A stretch of DNA of 64,000 nucleotides, taken from Algoriphagus hitonicola (GTDB taxonomy: Bacteria; Bacteroidota; Bacteroidia; Cytophagales; Cyclobacteriaceae). This document shows, in pieces, positions 34,271 through 43,732 of this stretch; position 1 is the first letter of the stretch; every line of letters starts with the position of its first letter. Where the stretch lies: the NCBI RefSeq assembly GCF_900113375.1, contig NZ_FOPC01000008.1:124001-188000 (forward strand). The letters run 5' to 3'. The notes beneath the pieces are model-generated. The model made no database searches, was not told where the DNA came from, and worked only from the letters and a program-made list of their open reading frames with translations. Both the position numbers and the translations under genes were made by a program.

Positions 34271-34493
34271 GCTTCTCTTTCACTATTTTTTCCCAAACTA
34301 ATTCCTCTTCTTTGAGTTTAGTGCTGTCGGCATAAGATTGCAAAGTCCCAGCTACATTTTTTGATTCAGATTTTTCCTTTTCCAAAGGAATTGGCTCTCC
34401 ATCTACCTCCCTAACAAAATTAAACCTTAGAAGAAATTCTTTTAAATAGGCCCGATTTTCCTCTGTATCCACTTTAACTATGATTGTTTCCAT
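34257..34493 (-). CDS. Antitoxin of the second PIN-type TA pair
   Basis: 78 residues. The N-terminus METIIVKVDTEENRAYLKEFLLRFNFVREV is a beta-alpha segment, and the C-terminal half is charged (KEEELVWEKIVKEKH), as in toxin-binding tails. No classical DNA-binding motif is recognised. The role is inferred from size, order and 14-bp overlap with the PIN gene. Confidence 0.7.
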   Translation of the reverse strand: METIIVKVDTEENRAYLKEFLLRFNFVREVDGEPIPLEKEKSESKNVAGTLQSYADSTKLKEEELVWEKIVKEKHGTH

Positions 34494-34631
34494 GTTGACT
34501 GAATTATGATCTCAATTAAAAGTAACGAAATTTGAGCTTTTTAGATAATTATTTGAAGGTGAAATTAAAGCCTTTAGTTTTCTAAAAAGCATTTTTGAAA
34601 GATTCAGAAATTGAAATGGATAGCGTTAAAA

Positions 34632-34665
34632 TGATAGGAGCCGAAAAAGTATTCGGCTCCTATCA
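34632..34665 (-). terminator. Terminator of the sugar dehydrogenase gene
   Basis: A 14-bp perfect stem, TGATAGGAGCCGAA / TTCGGCTCCTATCA, with a 6-nt loop, followed on the minus strand by TTTT. It is 32 bp beyond the stop of the minus-strand gene at 34697. Confidence 0.85.
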
Positions 34666-34696
34666 AAAAATAAAATCTATGCTTTTTCTAAGTCAA

Positions 34697-35875
34697 TTAA
34701 TTCACTGGAAGCAATTTAACCAAGAGCCCGGTTCCCTCCGTGATGGCGTATAGGTAGCCATCAGGGCTTTCGGAGACCGTCCTTACCCGTCCGATGTCTT
34801 GAAACATCACTTCCTGAGAAAGAGCCTCTGTTCCTTCCATATCCACCCGGTTGATGTGCATTTTGGCCAATGCTCCAATCAAGATATCACCTTTCCAAGC
34901 GGGATATTTATCGGAAGTGACTAAAGTCATTCCGCAGGTGGCAATAGAAGGGACGTAGTAAGTTATCGGCTGTTCCATTCCTTCTTTTTCAGTGATATCG
35001 GTAATCGGCGTACCATCGTAATTGATGCCATAAGTGATCACAGGCCAACCGTAATTTTTTCCTTTTTCGATCAGGTTCAGCTCATCGCCTCCTTGTGGTC
35101 CGTGCTCTACTTCCCAAAGCCGATCATTGGCTTTGTCATAGACTAATCCTTGAGGGTTTCGATTTCCATAAGTCCAAATGGATGCTACGGCTCCTTCCTC
35201 ATCTACAAATGGATTGTCAGAAGGAATTCTTCCATCGTCATGGATTCTATGGATTTTCCCGTGCGCATTGGTGAGGTCTTGGGCATTTTCAGGCTTGTTT
35301 CCTTTGTCTCCGTTGGAGAAATATAAGTATCCGTCATTGTCAAAAACAATTCGGCTCCCGAAGTGTCGTCCACCTTCCCATTCTGGCATGGCAGTGATCA
35401 GTTCTTCCTGATCTACGGCGTTGGTTCCGTCAAGCTTAAATCGCATAATGGTCAAGGCTCCTTTATTATCTGGAAAAGGTTTGGCGTAAGCAATGTATAT
35501 CCAGCCATTTTCATCGTATTTTGGATGAATAGCGACATCGAGAAGTCCTGCTTGGTTCACCTCGTGAACTTCCGGGAGACCTTGGATTTTTTGTCCGGTA
35601 AATGCATCATCTTCGAAAATCAAGATTTCACCCTTTCGCTCGGTGATCAGCATTTTTCCGTCAGGAAGCCAGGTCATTCCCCAAGGACTTTCAAAATCCG
35701 TATGCAGGGTGTCTACCTTGATGAGCATTTCATCGGTTTGAGTTGCAAAAGTTGCATCTACAGTTTCTCCTTGCTCCTCAGAGACAGCTTGATCGACGTC
35801 TTTGGACTCACAAGAGAAAAGCAAAGCTGCTCCAAATGCTCCTGTAAGTAATTGATAATAGATTTTTAGTTTCAT
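34697..35875 (-). CDS. PQQ-dependent sugar dehydrogenase family lipoprotein
   Basis: 392 residues from the ATG at 35875, where a lipoprotein signal begins (LLTGAFGAALLFSC, lipid Cys about 21). The mature protein is a glucose/sorbosone dehydrogenase-type beta propeller with SPWGMTWLPDGKMLITERKG, GGRHFGSRIVFDNDGYLYFSNGD, IHRIHDDGRIPSDNPF and YGNRNPQGLVYDKANDRLWEVEHGPQGGDELN. This is like the soluble aldose sugar dehydrogenase YliI. These enzymes oxidise sugars in the periplasm with PQQ; whether PQQ is made by this organism cannot be judged here. Confidence 0.9.
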   Translation of the reverse strand: MKLKIYYQLLTGAFGAALLFSCESKDVDQAVSEEQGETVDATFATQTDEMLIKVDTLHTDFESPWGMTWLPDGKMLITERKGEILIFEDDAFTGQKIQGLPEVHEVNQAGLLDVAIHPKYDENGWIYIAYAKPFPDNKGALTIMRFKLDGTNAVDQEELITAMPEWEGGRHFGSRIVFDNDGYLYFSNGDKGNKPENAQDLTNAHGKIHRIHDDGRIPSDNPFVDEEGAVASIWTYGNRNPQGLVYDKANDRLWEVEHGPQGGDELNLIEKGKNYGWPVITYGINYDGTPITDITEKEGMEQPITYYVPSIATCGMTLVTSDKYPAWKGDILIGALAKMHINRVDMEGTEALSQEVMFQDIGRVRTVSESPDGYLYAITEGTGLLVKLLPVN

Positions 35876-35936
35876 AAATTCAAGATTTAAGCTTACAAGA
35901 TAATACATCCTCTTGGAAAGCTCAATCGGAATCCTT

Positions 35937-36983
35937 TCAGAGGTTGAAAGCAGAGATGGATTGATTGGATTTGGCGATCAACCTGAGAACCTCGTCGACC
36001 ATTGTGTCAGAGCCGATGAAAAGTGGAGTCCGCTGATGAAGGGAAGTGGGCTGAATCTCCAAAATTCGCTGTGAACCATCCGTAGCTTTGGCGCCAGCTT
36101 GCTCAGCAATAAATGCCAAAGCATTGGCCTCGTACAGGAGACGGAGTTTTCCGCTCGGGTTTTTTTGTGTTCCCGGATAGAGGTAAATGCCTCCTTTGAG
36201 CAGATTACGGTGAAAATCAGCCACCAGAGAGCCAATGTATCGGGCAGAGTACCCTTTGCTTTTGCAAAAGTCAATGTATTCTTTTACTCCCAAAGACCAG
36301 TGCTTTTCAAGACCCTCATTGATAGAATAGATTTTACCATCTTCAGGGGCTTGAATATTAGGATGTGAAAGGAAAAACTCTCCAAGAGAAGCTTCATATG
36401 TGAAACCGTTGACTCCAAATCCGGTCGTGTATACGAGCATGGTGGAGGAGCCATACAGCACATACCCCGCAGCCACCTGTTCACTGCCCGGCTGCATGAT
36501 ATCTTCTTCCTGAATAGGAGAACCGATTGGTGTCTTTCTTCGGTAAATCGAAAAAATCGTCCCGATGCTGATATTGACATCGATGTTGGAGCTTCCGTCT
36601 AGCGGATCGATGGCAACTACGTATTTACCGGAATTATTCTGCAGATCAATCACTGCGTCTTCTTCCTCCGAAACTATGGCACAGACTTCGCCACCCTTGC
36701 TGAGGGCTCGCATAAATCGGATGTTGGCGATCACATCCAGTTTTTGCTGCTCTTCCCCTTGTACATTGATCTGGCCAAAAGCTCCGCCGATATTGGCCAA
36801 TCCGGCCCGATTCGTTTCGCGATTGACTATCTTGGCGGCCAAAGCGATATCCCGCAAAAGCTGGGAGAGTTCTCCAGAAGCAAATGGGAAGTCGCTTTGT
36901 TTGAGTTTAATAAATCGGTCCAGGGTGACCCCGACGGAGTAAGCCATTCCGCTTTGGTCCGGCTGATAAGGTAGGATTTTCAT
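35937..36983 (-). CDS. fbp: Class I fructose-1,6-bisphosphatase
   Basis: 348-residue gluconeogenic enzyme hydrolysing fructose-1,6-bisphosphate to fructose-6-phosphate. The metal-binding motif [22 protein letters not shown] is clear, preceded by [13 protein letters not shown] and followed by [24 protein letters not shown] and [22 protein letters not shown]. Length is usual for class I (330-350). It is divergent from the aspartokinase gene, with 58 bp between the starts. Confidence 0.96.
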   Translation of the reverse strand: MKILPYQPDQSGMAYSVGVTLDRFIKLKQSDFPFASGELSQLLRDIALAAKIVNRETNRAGLANIGGAFGQINVQGEEQQKLDVIANIRFMRALSKGGEVCAIVSEEEDAVIDLQNNSGKYVVAIDPLDGSSNIDVNISIGTIFSIYRRKTPIGSPIQEEDIMQPGSEQVAAGYVLYGSSTMLVYTTGFGVNGFTYEASLGEFFLSHPNIQAPEDGKIYSINEGLEKHWSLGVKEYIDFCKSKGYSARYIGSLVADFHRNLLKGGIYLYPGTQKNPSGKLRLLYEANALAFIAEQAGAKATDGSQRILEIQPTSLHQRTPLFIGSDTMVDEVLRLIAKSNQSISAFNL

Positions 36984-37041
36984 AAATTAGAAAAGTACAA
37001 TTATTGGGTTTATATCTTCCGAAAATTAGGAAATATTTCTT

Positions 37042-38310
37042 ATGGCAAAAATAGCTGTTTACAAATTTGGAGGGGCTTCGGTCAAAGATGCGGATTCTAT
37101 CAAAAACTTAGCTGAAATTTTTCGTAATCGATTGCGAAAAAATCTCATAGTCGTAGTTTCAGCCATGGGGAAAACCACAAATGCCTTGGAGGAAATTATT
37201 GATTTAAGATTAAAATCAGAAGATTGGTATTCGAAAAGTTCAATTTTAGAAGCCTTTCATTTGAAAGTCTGTGATGAGTTGTTTGAGTCGGAGCACCCAG
37301 TCTTTTCCAGAATTAAAAACTGGTTTATCCAATTGAAATTAGTCGTCGAGCGGCCTTTGACCAAAGAAAATTACGATGAGTTTTATGATCAAGTCGTGTC
37401 CTTTGGAGAGTTGATCGCCACGACCATTGTGATGGAGTACCTATGTAATCAGGGTTTGATTGTGCTTTGGCAAGATGCCCGGGAACTGATCCGGACCAAT
37501 TCAGAATTCCGCTTTGCCAAGGTGGATTGGGAGCGGACTCGGTCTGCCTGTCAATTGCAGCTTTTACCCAAGTTGGACCTATTTCCAGTTCTTACCCAAG
37601 GATTCATTGGAGCAGATCATATCGGAAGAACCACAACTCTGGGAAGAGAGGGATCGGATTTTACCGCTGCGATTTTAGCAGCTTGCTTGGATGCCGGGAG
37701 CGTGACGATCTGGAAAGATGTACCCGGAGTATTGAATGCAGATCCGAAGCGATTTCCCAATGCCACGCTCTTTGATGAACTCGACTACAAACAAGCCGCA
37801 CAAATGACTTTTTACGGAGCTTCGGTCATTCACCCCAAAACGATCAAGCCATTGGCAAATAAGTCGATTCCTCTATACGTTAAGTCTTTTTTGAATCCGG
37901 AAGCCAAGGGTACCATGATTTATGGATCGGGTAAGCAAAATCCCATTCCTACTCTGATTGTCAAAGAAAAGCAGATTTTGGTGACATTTCAGATGACTGA
38001 CTTTTCCTTCGTGGAAGAACAGCATATTCATCAAGTTTACCGGGAACTGGATTTACTGAAATTGCGGGTAAATTTGCTTCAAACCTCCGCAATTGGGATT
38101 TCGATTGTGATCGATTATCAACTATTTAAGTTGGAAAAACTAGTGGAAAGTCTAGCCAAATCCTTTAAAGTCAGGTACAATGAAGGTTTGCAGTTATTGA
38201 CTATTATAAATCCCGACGAAGATCTGATTCGGGATTTTTCGGCAAACTATACCATCATGCTGGAGCAGCGGACACGGACAACTTTTCAGTTAGTAGGAAA
38301 GCCGATTTAG
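37042..38310 (+). CDS. lysC: Aspartokinase (monofunctional)
   Basis: 422 residues. The kinase domain shows YKFGGASVKDADSIKNL, TTTLGREGSDFTAAILAACLDAG and IWKDVPGVLNADPKRF. A C-terminal region of about 120 residues can be ACT-like (VTFQMTDFSFVEEQHIHQVYRELD). It catalyses the first step of lysine, methionine and threonine synthesis. This second aspartokinase, besides the ThrA fusion, probably serves lysine/diaminopimelate. The symbol is by analogy. Confidence 0.92.
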   Translation: MAKIAVYKFGGASVKDADSIKNLAEIFRNRLRKNLIVVVSAMGKTTNALEEIIDLRLKSEDWYSKSSILEAFHLKVCDELFESEHPVFSRIKNWFIQLKLVVERPLTKENYDEFYDQVVSFGELIATTIVMEYLCNQGLIVLWQDARELIRTNSEFRFAKVDWERTRSACQLQLLPKLDLFPVLTQGFIGADHIGRTTTLGREGSDFTAAILAACLDAGSVTIWKDVPGVLNADPKRFPNATLFDELDYKQAAQMTFYGASVIHPKTIKPLANKSIPLYVKSFLNPEAKGTMIYGSGKQNPIPTLIVKEKQILVTFQMTDFSFVEEQHIHQVYRELDLLKLRVNLLQTSAIGISIVIDYQLFKLEKLVESLAKSFKVRYNEGLQLLTIINPDEDLIRDFSANYTIMLEQRTRTTFQLVGKPI

Positions 38311-38362
38311 GATGTTTTTTTTTATAAAAATGAGTACATTCCATTTTCAACCCGATAAACCT

Positions 38363-39484
38363 ATGAAAACCAGAAGATCATTTCTCCAAAAAGCTAGTAT
38401 TTCAGCCTTGGCTCTCAGTTTACCTACTATTCCTATGATTAGCTATTCCAAAACACAATCAGATCCCCTATTTAATCAAGATGAAAAACCGCTCCGTGTT
38501 GCCATCATGGGACTGGGGAGCTACGGCACCCGAGTCGCCCAAGCGATGAAAGATTGCAAGCGAGCCAAACTGGTTGGCCTGGTCAGTGGCACTCCATCCA
38601 AAATTGAATCTTGGAAAAAGGAGCATAACATTGAGGATAAAAACTGTTACAACTACGAGAATTTTGATCAAATCAAAGATAATCCGGACATCGATGCGGT
38701 GTATGTAATTACGCCCAATGGACTGCACAAGGAGCATAGCATTCGTGCTGCAAAGGCAGGGAAGCATGTCATCTGCGAAAAACCCATGGCCACCACTGTT
38801 GCCGATGCTGCCGAAATGATCAGCGTTTGCGATCAAATGGGCGTGAAGCTTTTGATTGGGTATCGAATGCACTTCGAAGCCAATACCTTGGAGGTGGTGC
38901 GAAAGCGACGAGCAGGTGAATTTGGGGAAATTAAGTTTTTTCAGGGATTAAGCGGATTCATTATTGGAGATCCTACGCAGTGGAGGTTGGATCCTGTACT
39001 TTCCGGTGGAGGGGCGATGATGGATATCGGGATTTACTCCATCAATGGCGCACGATATATGATCGGTTCGGAACCACTTTGGGTGACCGCTCAGGAGGTC
39101 AAAACCGACCCCGTCAAGTTTAAAGAAGGGATTGATGAGACGATTATTTTTCAGATGGGTTTTCCAAATGAAGTAGTCGCTTCTTGTCTTTCGACTTACA
39201 GCATGAATTATTTAGACAAATTTTACCTAAACGGCACCAAAGGTTTTGCCGAGATGCAGCCATCAACTGGATACGGTCCGATTGAAGGTCGTACGCACGA
39301 AAGCCCACTTGACAATCCGCACGTAACTCATCAAACCACTCAAATGGATCAAATGGCTGCGATGATTCTGGATGGTAAAGAAGCGGAAATTCCTGTGGAT
39401 GGACGGGAAGGGCTCAAAGATATGCGCATCATCGAGGCAATTTTTGAAGCAGCAAAAACCGGTGAAAAAGTGGCCTTAGTTTGA
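38363..39484 (+). CDS. Gfo/Idh/MocA-family oxidoreductase, Tat-exported
   Basis: 373 residues from the ATG at 38363, where a twin-arginine signal starts (TRRSFLQKASISALALSLP). The NAD(P)-binding region has VAIMGLGSYGTRVAQAM (GxGxxG) and the conserved EKPMATTVADAAEMI, and a C-terminal domain follows. It resembles periplasmic glucose-fructose oxidoreductases. Cofactor would be inserted before export, as for other Tat proteins. The substrate is unknown. It ends 9 bp into the convergent GNAT gene. Confidence 0.9.
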   Translation: MKTRRSFLQKASISALALSLPTIPMISYSKTQSDPLFNQDEKPLRVAIMGLGSYGTRVAQAMKDCKRAKLVGLVSGTPSKIESWKKEHNIEDKNCYNYENFDQIKDNPDIDAVYVITPNGLHKEHSIRAAKAGKHVICEKPMATTVADAAEMISVCDQMGVKLLIGYRMHFEANTLEVVRKRRAGEFGEIKFFQGLSGFIIGDPTQWRLDPVLSGGGAMMDIGIYSINGARYMIGSEPLWVTAQEVKTDPVKFKEGIDETIIFQMGFPNEVVASCLSTYSMNYLDKFYLNGTKGFAEMQPSTGYGPIEGRTHESPLDNPHVTHQTTQMDQMAAMILDGKEAEIPVDGREGLKDMRIIEAIFEAAKTGEKVALV

Positions 39485-39982
39485 TTCCTCCAAGAGCAAC
39501 TGCACAAAAATCAAGTCCAACCACTTGTCGAATTTGTGACCGATTTCTTTGAACCTTCCCACTTCTCGGAAGCCAAGTTTTCGGTGGAATTCCAAGCTGC
39601 CTAAATTGGACGAGTCGATTCCTCCTACCATGGAGTGATATCCTGCCTCTTTGGCGATGCCGATGAGTTGCTCCATGAGTTTCCTGCCTAGGCCTTTGCC
39701 TCGGGAATCTGGTCCGATATACACCGAATGCTCGACCGTAAACCGATAACCGTATTTAGGGCGAAAAGTCCCATAAAAGGCAAATCCCTCTACTCTTCCA
39801 TTGATCTCAGCGACTAAAATCGGGAAGCCGGCATTTTCTTTTTGGTGAATCCAATTTTCTTGTTCTTCCAAAGTCTTGGGCACGATGTCATAATTGACCG
39901 TGGTCTGAAGGATCTCATAATTGTTGATTTCCAAAATCACAGGAATATCTTCCAATTTTGCAGCTCTGATTAAAATAGACAT
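39476..39982 (-). CDS. GNAT acetyltransferase (phosphinothricin-acetyltransferase-like)
   Basis: 168 residues with the PAT-type GNAT signature: IRAAKLEDIPVILEINNYEI at the N-terminus, then YRFTVEHSVYIGPDSRGKGLGRKLME (acetyl-CoA loop RGKGLG) and YHSMVGGIDSSNLGSLEFHRKLGFREVGRF. The family acetylates small amines such as methionine sulfoximine or phosphinothricin. It lies 2 bp downstream of the fructosamine kinase gene, so it is the last gene of a three-gene operon. Confidence 0.9.
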   Translation of the reverse strand: MSILIRAAKLEDIPVILEINNYEILQTTVNYDIVPKTLEEQENWIHQKENAGFPILVAEINGRVEGFAFYGTFRPKYGYRFTVEHSVYIGPDSRGKGLGRKLMEQLIGIAKEAGYHSMVGGIDSSNLGSLEFHRKLGFREVGRFKEIGHKFDKWLDLIFVQLLLEESN

Positions 39983-39984
39983 CG

Positions 39985-40860
39985 TTAGTTTTCAAATCGT
40001 TTGACAATCCGCTCGATTCCGGGTAAATAGGCGCTCCCAAAGAGATTGAGGTGGACCAAAAGCGGGTATAAATTGTAAATGCCCATCCGAGACTCAAACT
40101 CAGGCTCCAAAGGAAATGCCGATTCATACGCATCGTAAAATTCCTGATCAAAGCCACCAAATAAACGGCTGAATGCCAGATCCATTTCCCGATGTCCAAA
40201 ATAAACCGCCGGATCGATCAGTGCGGGCTGTCCTTCGGCATTGCAGACCACATTTCCTGACCAAAGATCTCCGTGCAGCAAGGCAGGCTTTTCTTCCGGG
40301 AAAATTCCTTGGAGCCTAGGATAGATTTCCTGAAATTTTTTGAGAAAATCTAAAGGAATGAGCCGATCGAAATACGCTTTTCCGATCAAGGGTTCCAATC
40401 TGAATTCAATGAAAAAATCAAGCCAATTGTCAGTATGGATATTTCGTTGCTGAAGGGATGCGATGAAATTATCTTTTTCCAAACCAAATTGTTGTTCCTG
40501 AGTCAAGTGCAGGTGGGCTAGCCCGATCCCCAGATTTTCCCAATAATTGGGGTTTTGGCGTCGCTGCTGGATAAATTCCATCAGGAGGTAATTATAGTCC
40601 CCGATTCGTCCAAATCCGAAAACCTCAGGAACCTGAAGGAAGGTATTTGCCCGAAGTAAATCCAAGCCCTCAGCCTCTTTTTTCAGAATGTCCCGTTCGT
40701 GTTCGAAATTAATTTTTAGGAAAAATGAATCCGCAGGAGTGTCCAGTCGGATTCCTTGATTATGACTGCCTGATGCGATTAAGCTGGCATTTTTAAGCAG
40801 GGAATCAGCCCCAAGATTTTCAAAAAGTATTTGTTCGTAAAGGTCATTTTGATCATGCAT
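39985..40860 (-). CDS. Fructosamine kinase family protein
   Basis: 291-residue aminoglycoside-phosphotransferase-fold kinase, recognised from SLIASGSHNQGIRLDTPADSFFLKIN, YNYLLMEFIQQ and the catalytic LLHGDLWSGNVVCNAEGQPALIDPAVYFGHREMDLAFSRLFGGF (HGD loop). Fructosamine-3-kinases remove sugars from glycated proteins. The activity is inferred from the family. The start overlaps the upstream LMW phosphatase gene by 8 bp, and a GNAT gene follows after 2 bp. Confidence 0.92.
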   Translation of the reverse strand: MHDQNDLYEQILFENLGADSLLKNASLIASGSHNQGIRLDTPADSFFLKINFEHERDILKKEAEGLDLLRANTFLQVPEVFGFGRIGDYNYLLMEFIQQRRQNPNYWENLGIGLAHLHLTQEQQFGLEKDNFIASLQQRNIHTDNWLDFFIEFRLEPLIGKAYFDRLIPLDFLKKFQEIYPRLQGIFPEEKPALLHGDLWSGNVVCNAEGQPALIDPAVYFGHREMDLAFSRLFGGFDQEFYDAYESAFPLEPEFESRMGIYNLYPLLVHLNLFGSAYLPGIERIVKRFEN

Positions 40861-41338
40861 AGAGCTGATGTCTCTCTTGGATAGTCACCAAAAAATGGTC
40901 CACGGCCTCATTGAGGATATGATAAATTTCCTCAAAACCATCCTCCGTGCCATAATAAGGATCCGGTACCGAAAGGACTTCGCTATTTGGTACAAAATTG
41001 CGGAGAAGATGAATTTCTTTATCGGCAAACCCAAATCGCACTTTTAGATTGTTGAGGTTTCGCAGATTGTTTTCATCCATCGCCAAGATGTAATCAAAAT
41101 CACGGAAATCCGTACGGTTCACCTGCCTTCCCCGATGATTGACCGGAAGATTAAATTTTTTGGCACAATTGATCGTACGCTCGTCAGGCAACTCTCCAAT
41201 ATGAAAATCGGAGGTGCCAGCACTATCGGACTTAAAGTGGTCCTCGATACCGGCAGCTTTGATTTTTTGATCAAAAATTGCTTCTGCCAACGGGGAACGA
41301 CAAATATTACCAAGACAAACGAATAATACTTTAATCAT
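40853..41338 (-). CDS. Low-molecular-weight protein-tyrosine phosphatase
   Basis: 161 residues with the P-loop VCLGNICRSPLAEAIF (catalytic Cys8, Arg14) and the general-acid loop VPDPYYGTEDGFEEIYHIL (Asp of DPYYG). The closest bacterial use is dephosphorylation of tyrosine kinases and of protein phospho-arginine; some members act on glycation-related pathways. It heads an operon with a fructosamine kinase and an acetyltransferase, which suggests a role in damage repair or small-molecule turnover. That is an inference. Confidence 0.93.
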   Translation of the reverse strand: MIKVLFVCLGNICRSPLAEAIFDQKIKAAGIEDHFKSDSAGTSDFHIGELPDERTINCAKKFNLPVNHRGRQVNRTDFRDFDYILAMDENNLRNLNNLKVRFGFADKEIHLLRNFVPNSEVLSVPDPYYGTEDGFEEIYHILNEAVDHFLVTIQERHQLYA

Positions 41339-41512
41339 GCGAAAATACTAATTTGAGACAATGCTGTGTGTTTGGCAACTTTGAATGTAGGAATTTTTGA
41401 GTGGAAAAGCACAAAGGTATCTTGAATTTTGTCAAAAAAAGGAGAGGGTACTCAATTCAGTCCTTTGGCCGAAAATTGGGTTGTTTATGAAAAGTAAAGC
41501 TTAATTTTGGGC

Positions 41513-42757
41513 ATGAACTGGATGTACAACTTTTCGATGAAAATTGCCGAGCTATTGATGCCTTTAGTAGCTCTGTTTTCTTCGAAAATCCGGGTTTTTT
41601 GGAGCGGAAGGAAAGGTGTTATTGATGCAGTGGGGGATTTTCGAAAAAGGAATCCGGGTGCTCTGATTTGGTTTCATGTAGCTTCTCTTGGAGAATACGA
41701 ACAAGCAAAGCCCCTGATTAAAGCGCTCAAAGAGCGAAATTCAACTCATAAAATTGCCGTTAGTTTTTTCAGTCCATCGGGTTTTGAGCCGGCAAAGAAC
41801 AAACCTCAAAAAGAAGTTGATTTCATTTGTTATTTACCTCTAGATACCCCTCGGAATGCCAGTGACTTTGTGGCTAACTTGAAGCCGAGCTATGTTTTTT
41901 TCGTCAAATATGACCTTTGGAATAATTTTTTGAGTGAACTTAAAAATAAAAAGATCCCTATATTCTTGATCTCAGCCGCCTTTCGGCAAGATCAGCTCTA
42001 TTTCAGGCAAAAAGGCTTTTTTAGGAATCAGATTTTCTTTTTCGACCATATTTTTACCCAAAATCAGGAAAGCCAAAAATTGCTAGACGGGATTGGTTTT
42101 CATACTCATACTCTAGCTGGCGATACCCGTTTTGACCGAGTTTGGGAAACTGCTCAATCGGCTCAGGAATTTCCCGAAATATATGCTTGGACTGGAGGAA
42201 AGCCTACTTTTGTTTTGGGCTCGGTTTGGCAGGAGGATATGGAAATTTTAATCCCGCTGATTAATCAAAATAATAATTACAAGTGGATCATTGCGCCCCA
42301 CAGTATGGATCCAAAACCTATGGAAATGTGGCAAAGCAAGTTAAAAAAGCCAAGTGTATATTATTCGAACTGGGATACTAATCTGCCAAGTGATATTTTA
42401 TTCATTGATAATGTAGGAATGCTTTCTTCCCTCTACCAGTTTGCCCGAATTGCCTATGTGGGTGGAGGATTTGGAAAAGGGCTGCACAATATTTTGGAGC
42501 CCTTGGGTTTCGGTGTGCCGGTTTTGTTTGGTAAGGTTCACAATGACCGAAAATTTCCAGAGGCCAAAACCAGTCATGAAATAGGCTGTGGGTTTAAAGT
42601 AAAAAATTTTGAAGAGTTGATCGGAATTGTTGAATCTTTGGAAGATCAGGGAAATTATGAACTTGCGGTTAAAGCAGCCCAGACTTGGTTAGCTGAAAAT
42701 GTCGGTGCAACTGACCGGATTTTAAATGTTCTCACAAGATGGATGGGAAAAGCATGA
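41513..42757 (+). CDS. waaA: 3-deoxy-D-manno-octulosonic acid (Kdo) transferase
   Basis: 414-residue GT30 enzyme attaching Kdo to lipid A at the inner-membrane face. It has an N-terminal membrane anchor region (MKIAELLMPLVALFSSK) and the conserved LIWFHVASLGEYEQAKPLI. FFVKYDLWNNFLSEL follows, as do VLGSVWQEDMEILIPLIN and the C-terminal sugar-nucleotide site AYVGGGFGKGLHNILEPLGFGVPVLFG. The ATG at 41513 was chosen rather than the TTG 6 bp upstream. It overlaps rsgA by 4 bp. Confidence 0.94.
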   Translation: MNWMYNFSMKIAELLMPLVALFSSKIRVFWSGRKGVIDAVGDFRKRNPGALIWFHVASLGEYEQAKPLIKALKERNSTHKIAVSFFSPSGFEPAKNKPQKEVDFICYLPLDTPRNASDFVANLKPSYVFFVKYDLWNNFLSELKNKKIPIFLISAAFRQDQLYFRQKGFFRNQIFFFDHIFTQNQESQKLLDGIGFHTHTLAGDTRFDRVWETAQSAQEFPEIYAWTGGKPTFVLGSVWQEDMEILIPLINQNNNYKWIIAPHSMDPKPMEMWQSKLKKPSVYYSNWDTNLPSDILFIDNVGMLSSLYQFARIAYVGGGFGKGLHNILEPLGFGVPVLFGKVHNDRKFPEAKTSHEIGCGFKVKNFEELIGIVESLEDQGNYELAVKAAQTWLAENVGATDRILNVLTRWMGKA

Positions 42758-43677
42758 AAGGAAGAGTAATCAAATCAACCGGGAGTTGGTACACCGTAAA
42801 AACCGAAGTAGCGGAAGTAAAAGCGCGCCTCAAAGGGAAATTTAAGCAAGATGAGCTTAAACTGACCAATCCGATAGCAGTGGGAGATTGGGTGGAGTTG
42901 GCCATGGAGGAAGGTCAGGAGACTGGAGTGATTTTCGAAATTCTACCAAGAGAGAACTACGTCATCCGCAAGTCAACCCGCAAGCAGCATTTTTCCCATA
43001 TTATTGCCAGTAATCTGGATCAGGCGATTTTGATCATTACGATGAAAAGTCCCAGAACCTCCCTCGGATTTATTGATCGTTTTTTGGTCAGTACAGAGAG
43101 TTTTCGGATTCCGGCGATTTTGGTCGTCAACAAAGTAGATCTAATCAGCAAAGATAGGGATCAGGAATGGCTACAGGATATCCATGAAATTTATGAACCT
43201 TTGGGCTATCCGGTACTGGAGATATCGGCGATCAAGGATACCGATCTTAGGGAAAAATTTCTTCCTTTGATCCAAGGGAAGTCTAGTTTGATCGCAGGAC
43301 ACTCGGGAGTTGGGAAGTCCACCCTGCTCAATAGACTTGCTCCCGGAGCCAGTCAGCAAACCAAAGAGGTATCCAATTTTAGCAGCAAGGGAGTCCATAC
43401 GACGACTTTTGCCGAATTATTTGAACTCCCGGGAGGAGGGGATTTGATTGATACGCCGGGAATCAAGGAATTTGGGATTTTGGATGTGGAGGAGTATGAA
43501 CTTTCGCATTATTTTCCCGAAATGCGCAAATACCTCGGTCAGTGCAAATACAACAATTGCCGACATATCAATGAGCCGGGATGTGTGATTTTGGAAAAGC
43601 TGGAAGAAGGCTACATTCACCCCTATCGGTATGAGAGCTATTTGAATATCCTTTCTGAGGAGGATTCTCACCGTTGA
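42754..43677 (+). CDS. rsgA: Ribosome small-subunit biogenesis GTPase RsgA
   Basis: 307-residue circularly permuted GTPase that checks 30S subunit maturation. It has an N-terminal OB fold (KGRVIKSTGSWYTVKTEVAEV), G4 NKVD, G1 AGHSGVGKSTLLNRL, G3 DTPG, and the C-terminal zinc motif CKYNNCRHINEPGCVI. The start at 42754 gives the ATGA overlap with waaA; an in-frame ATG 15 bp upstream would add only MDGKS. Confidence 0.95.
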   Translation: MKGRVIKSTGSWYTVKTEVAEVKARLKGKFKQDELKLTNPIAVGDWVELAMEEGQETGVIFEILPRENYVIRKSTRKQHFSHIIASNLDQAILIITMKSPRTSLGFIDRFLVSTESFRIPAILVVNKVDLISKDRDQEWLQDIHEIYEPLGYPVLEISAIKDTDLREKFLPLIQGKSSLIAGHSGVGKSTLLNRLAPGASQQTKEVSNFSSKGVHTTTFAELFELPGGGDLIDTPGIKEFGILDVEEYELSHYFPEMRKYLGQCKYNNCRHINEPGCVILEKLEEGYIHPYRYESYLNILSEEDSHR

Positions 43678-43732
43678 TAAAATTTTGAAAGCAGGGTAAT
43701 TTGGCCTAATTTTCATTTTTCAAACCAATCTT

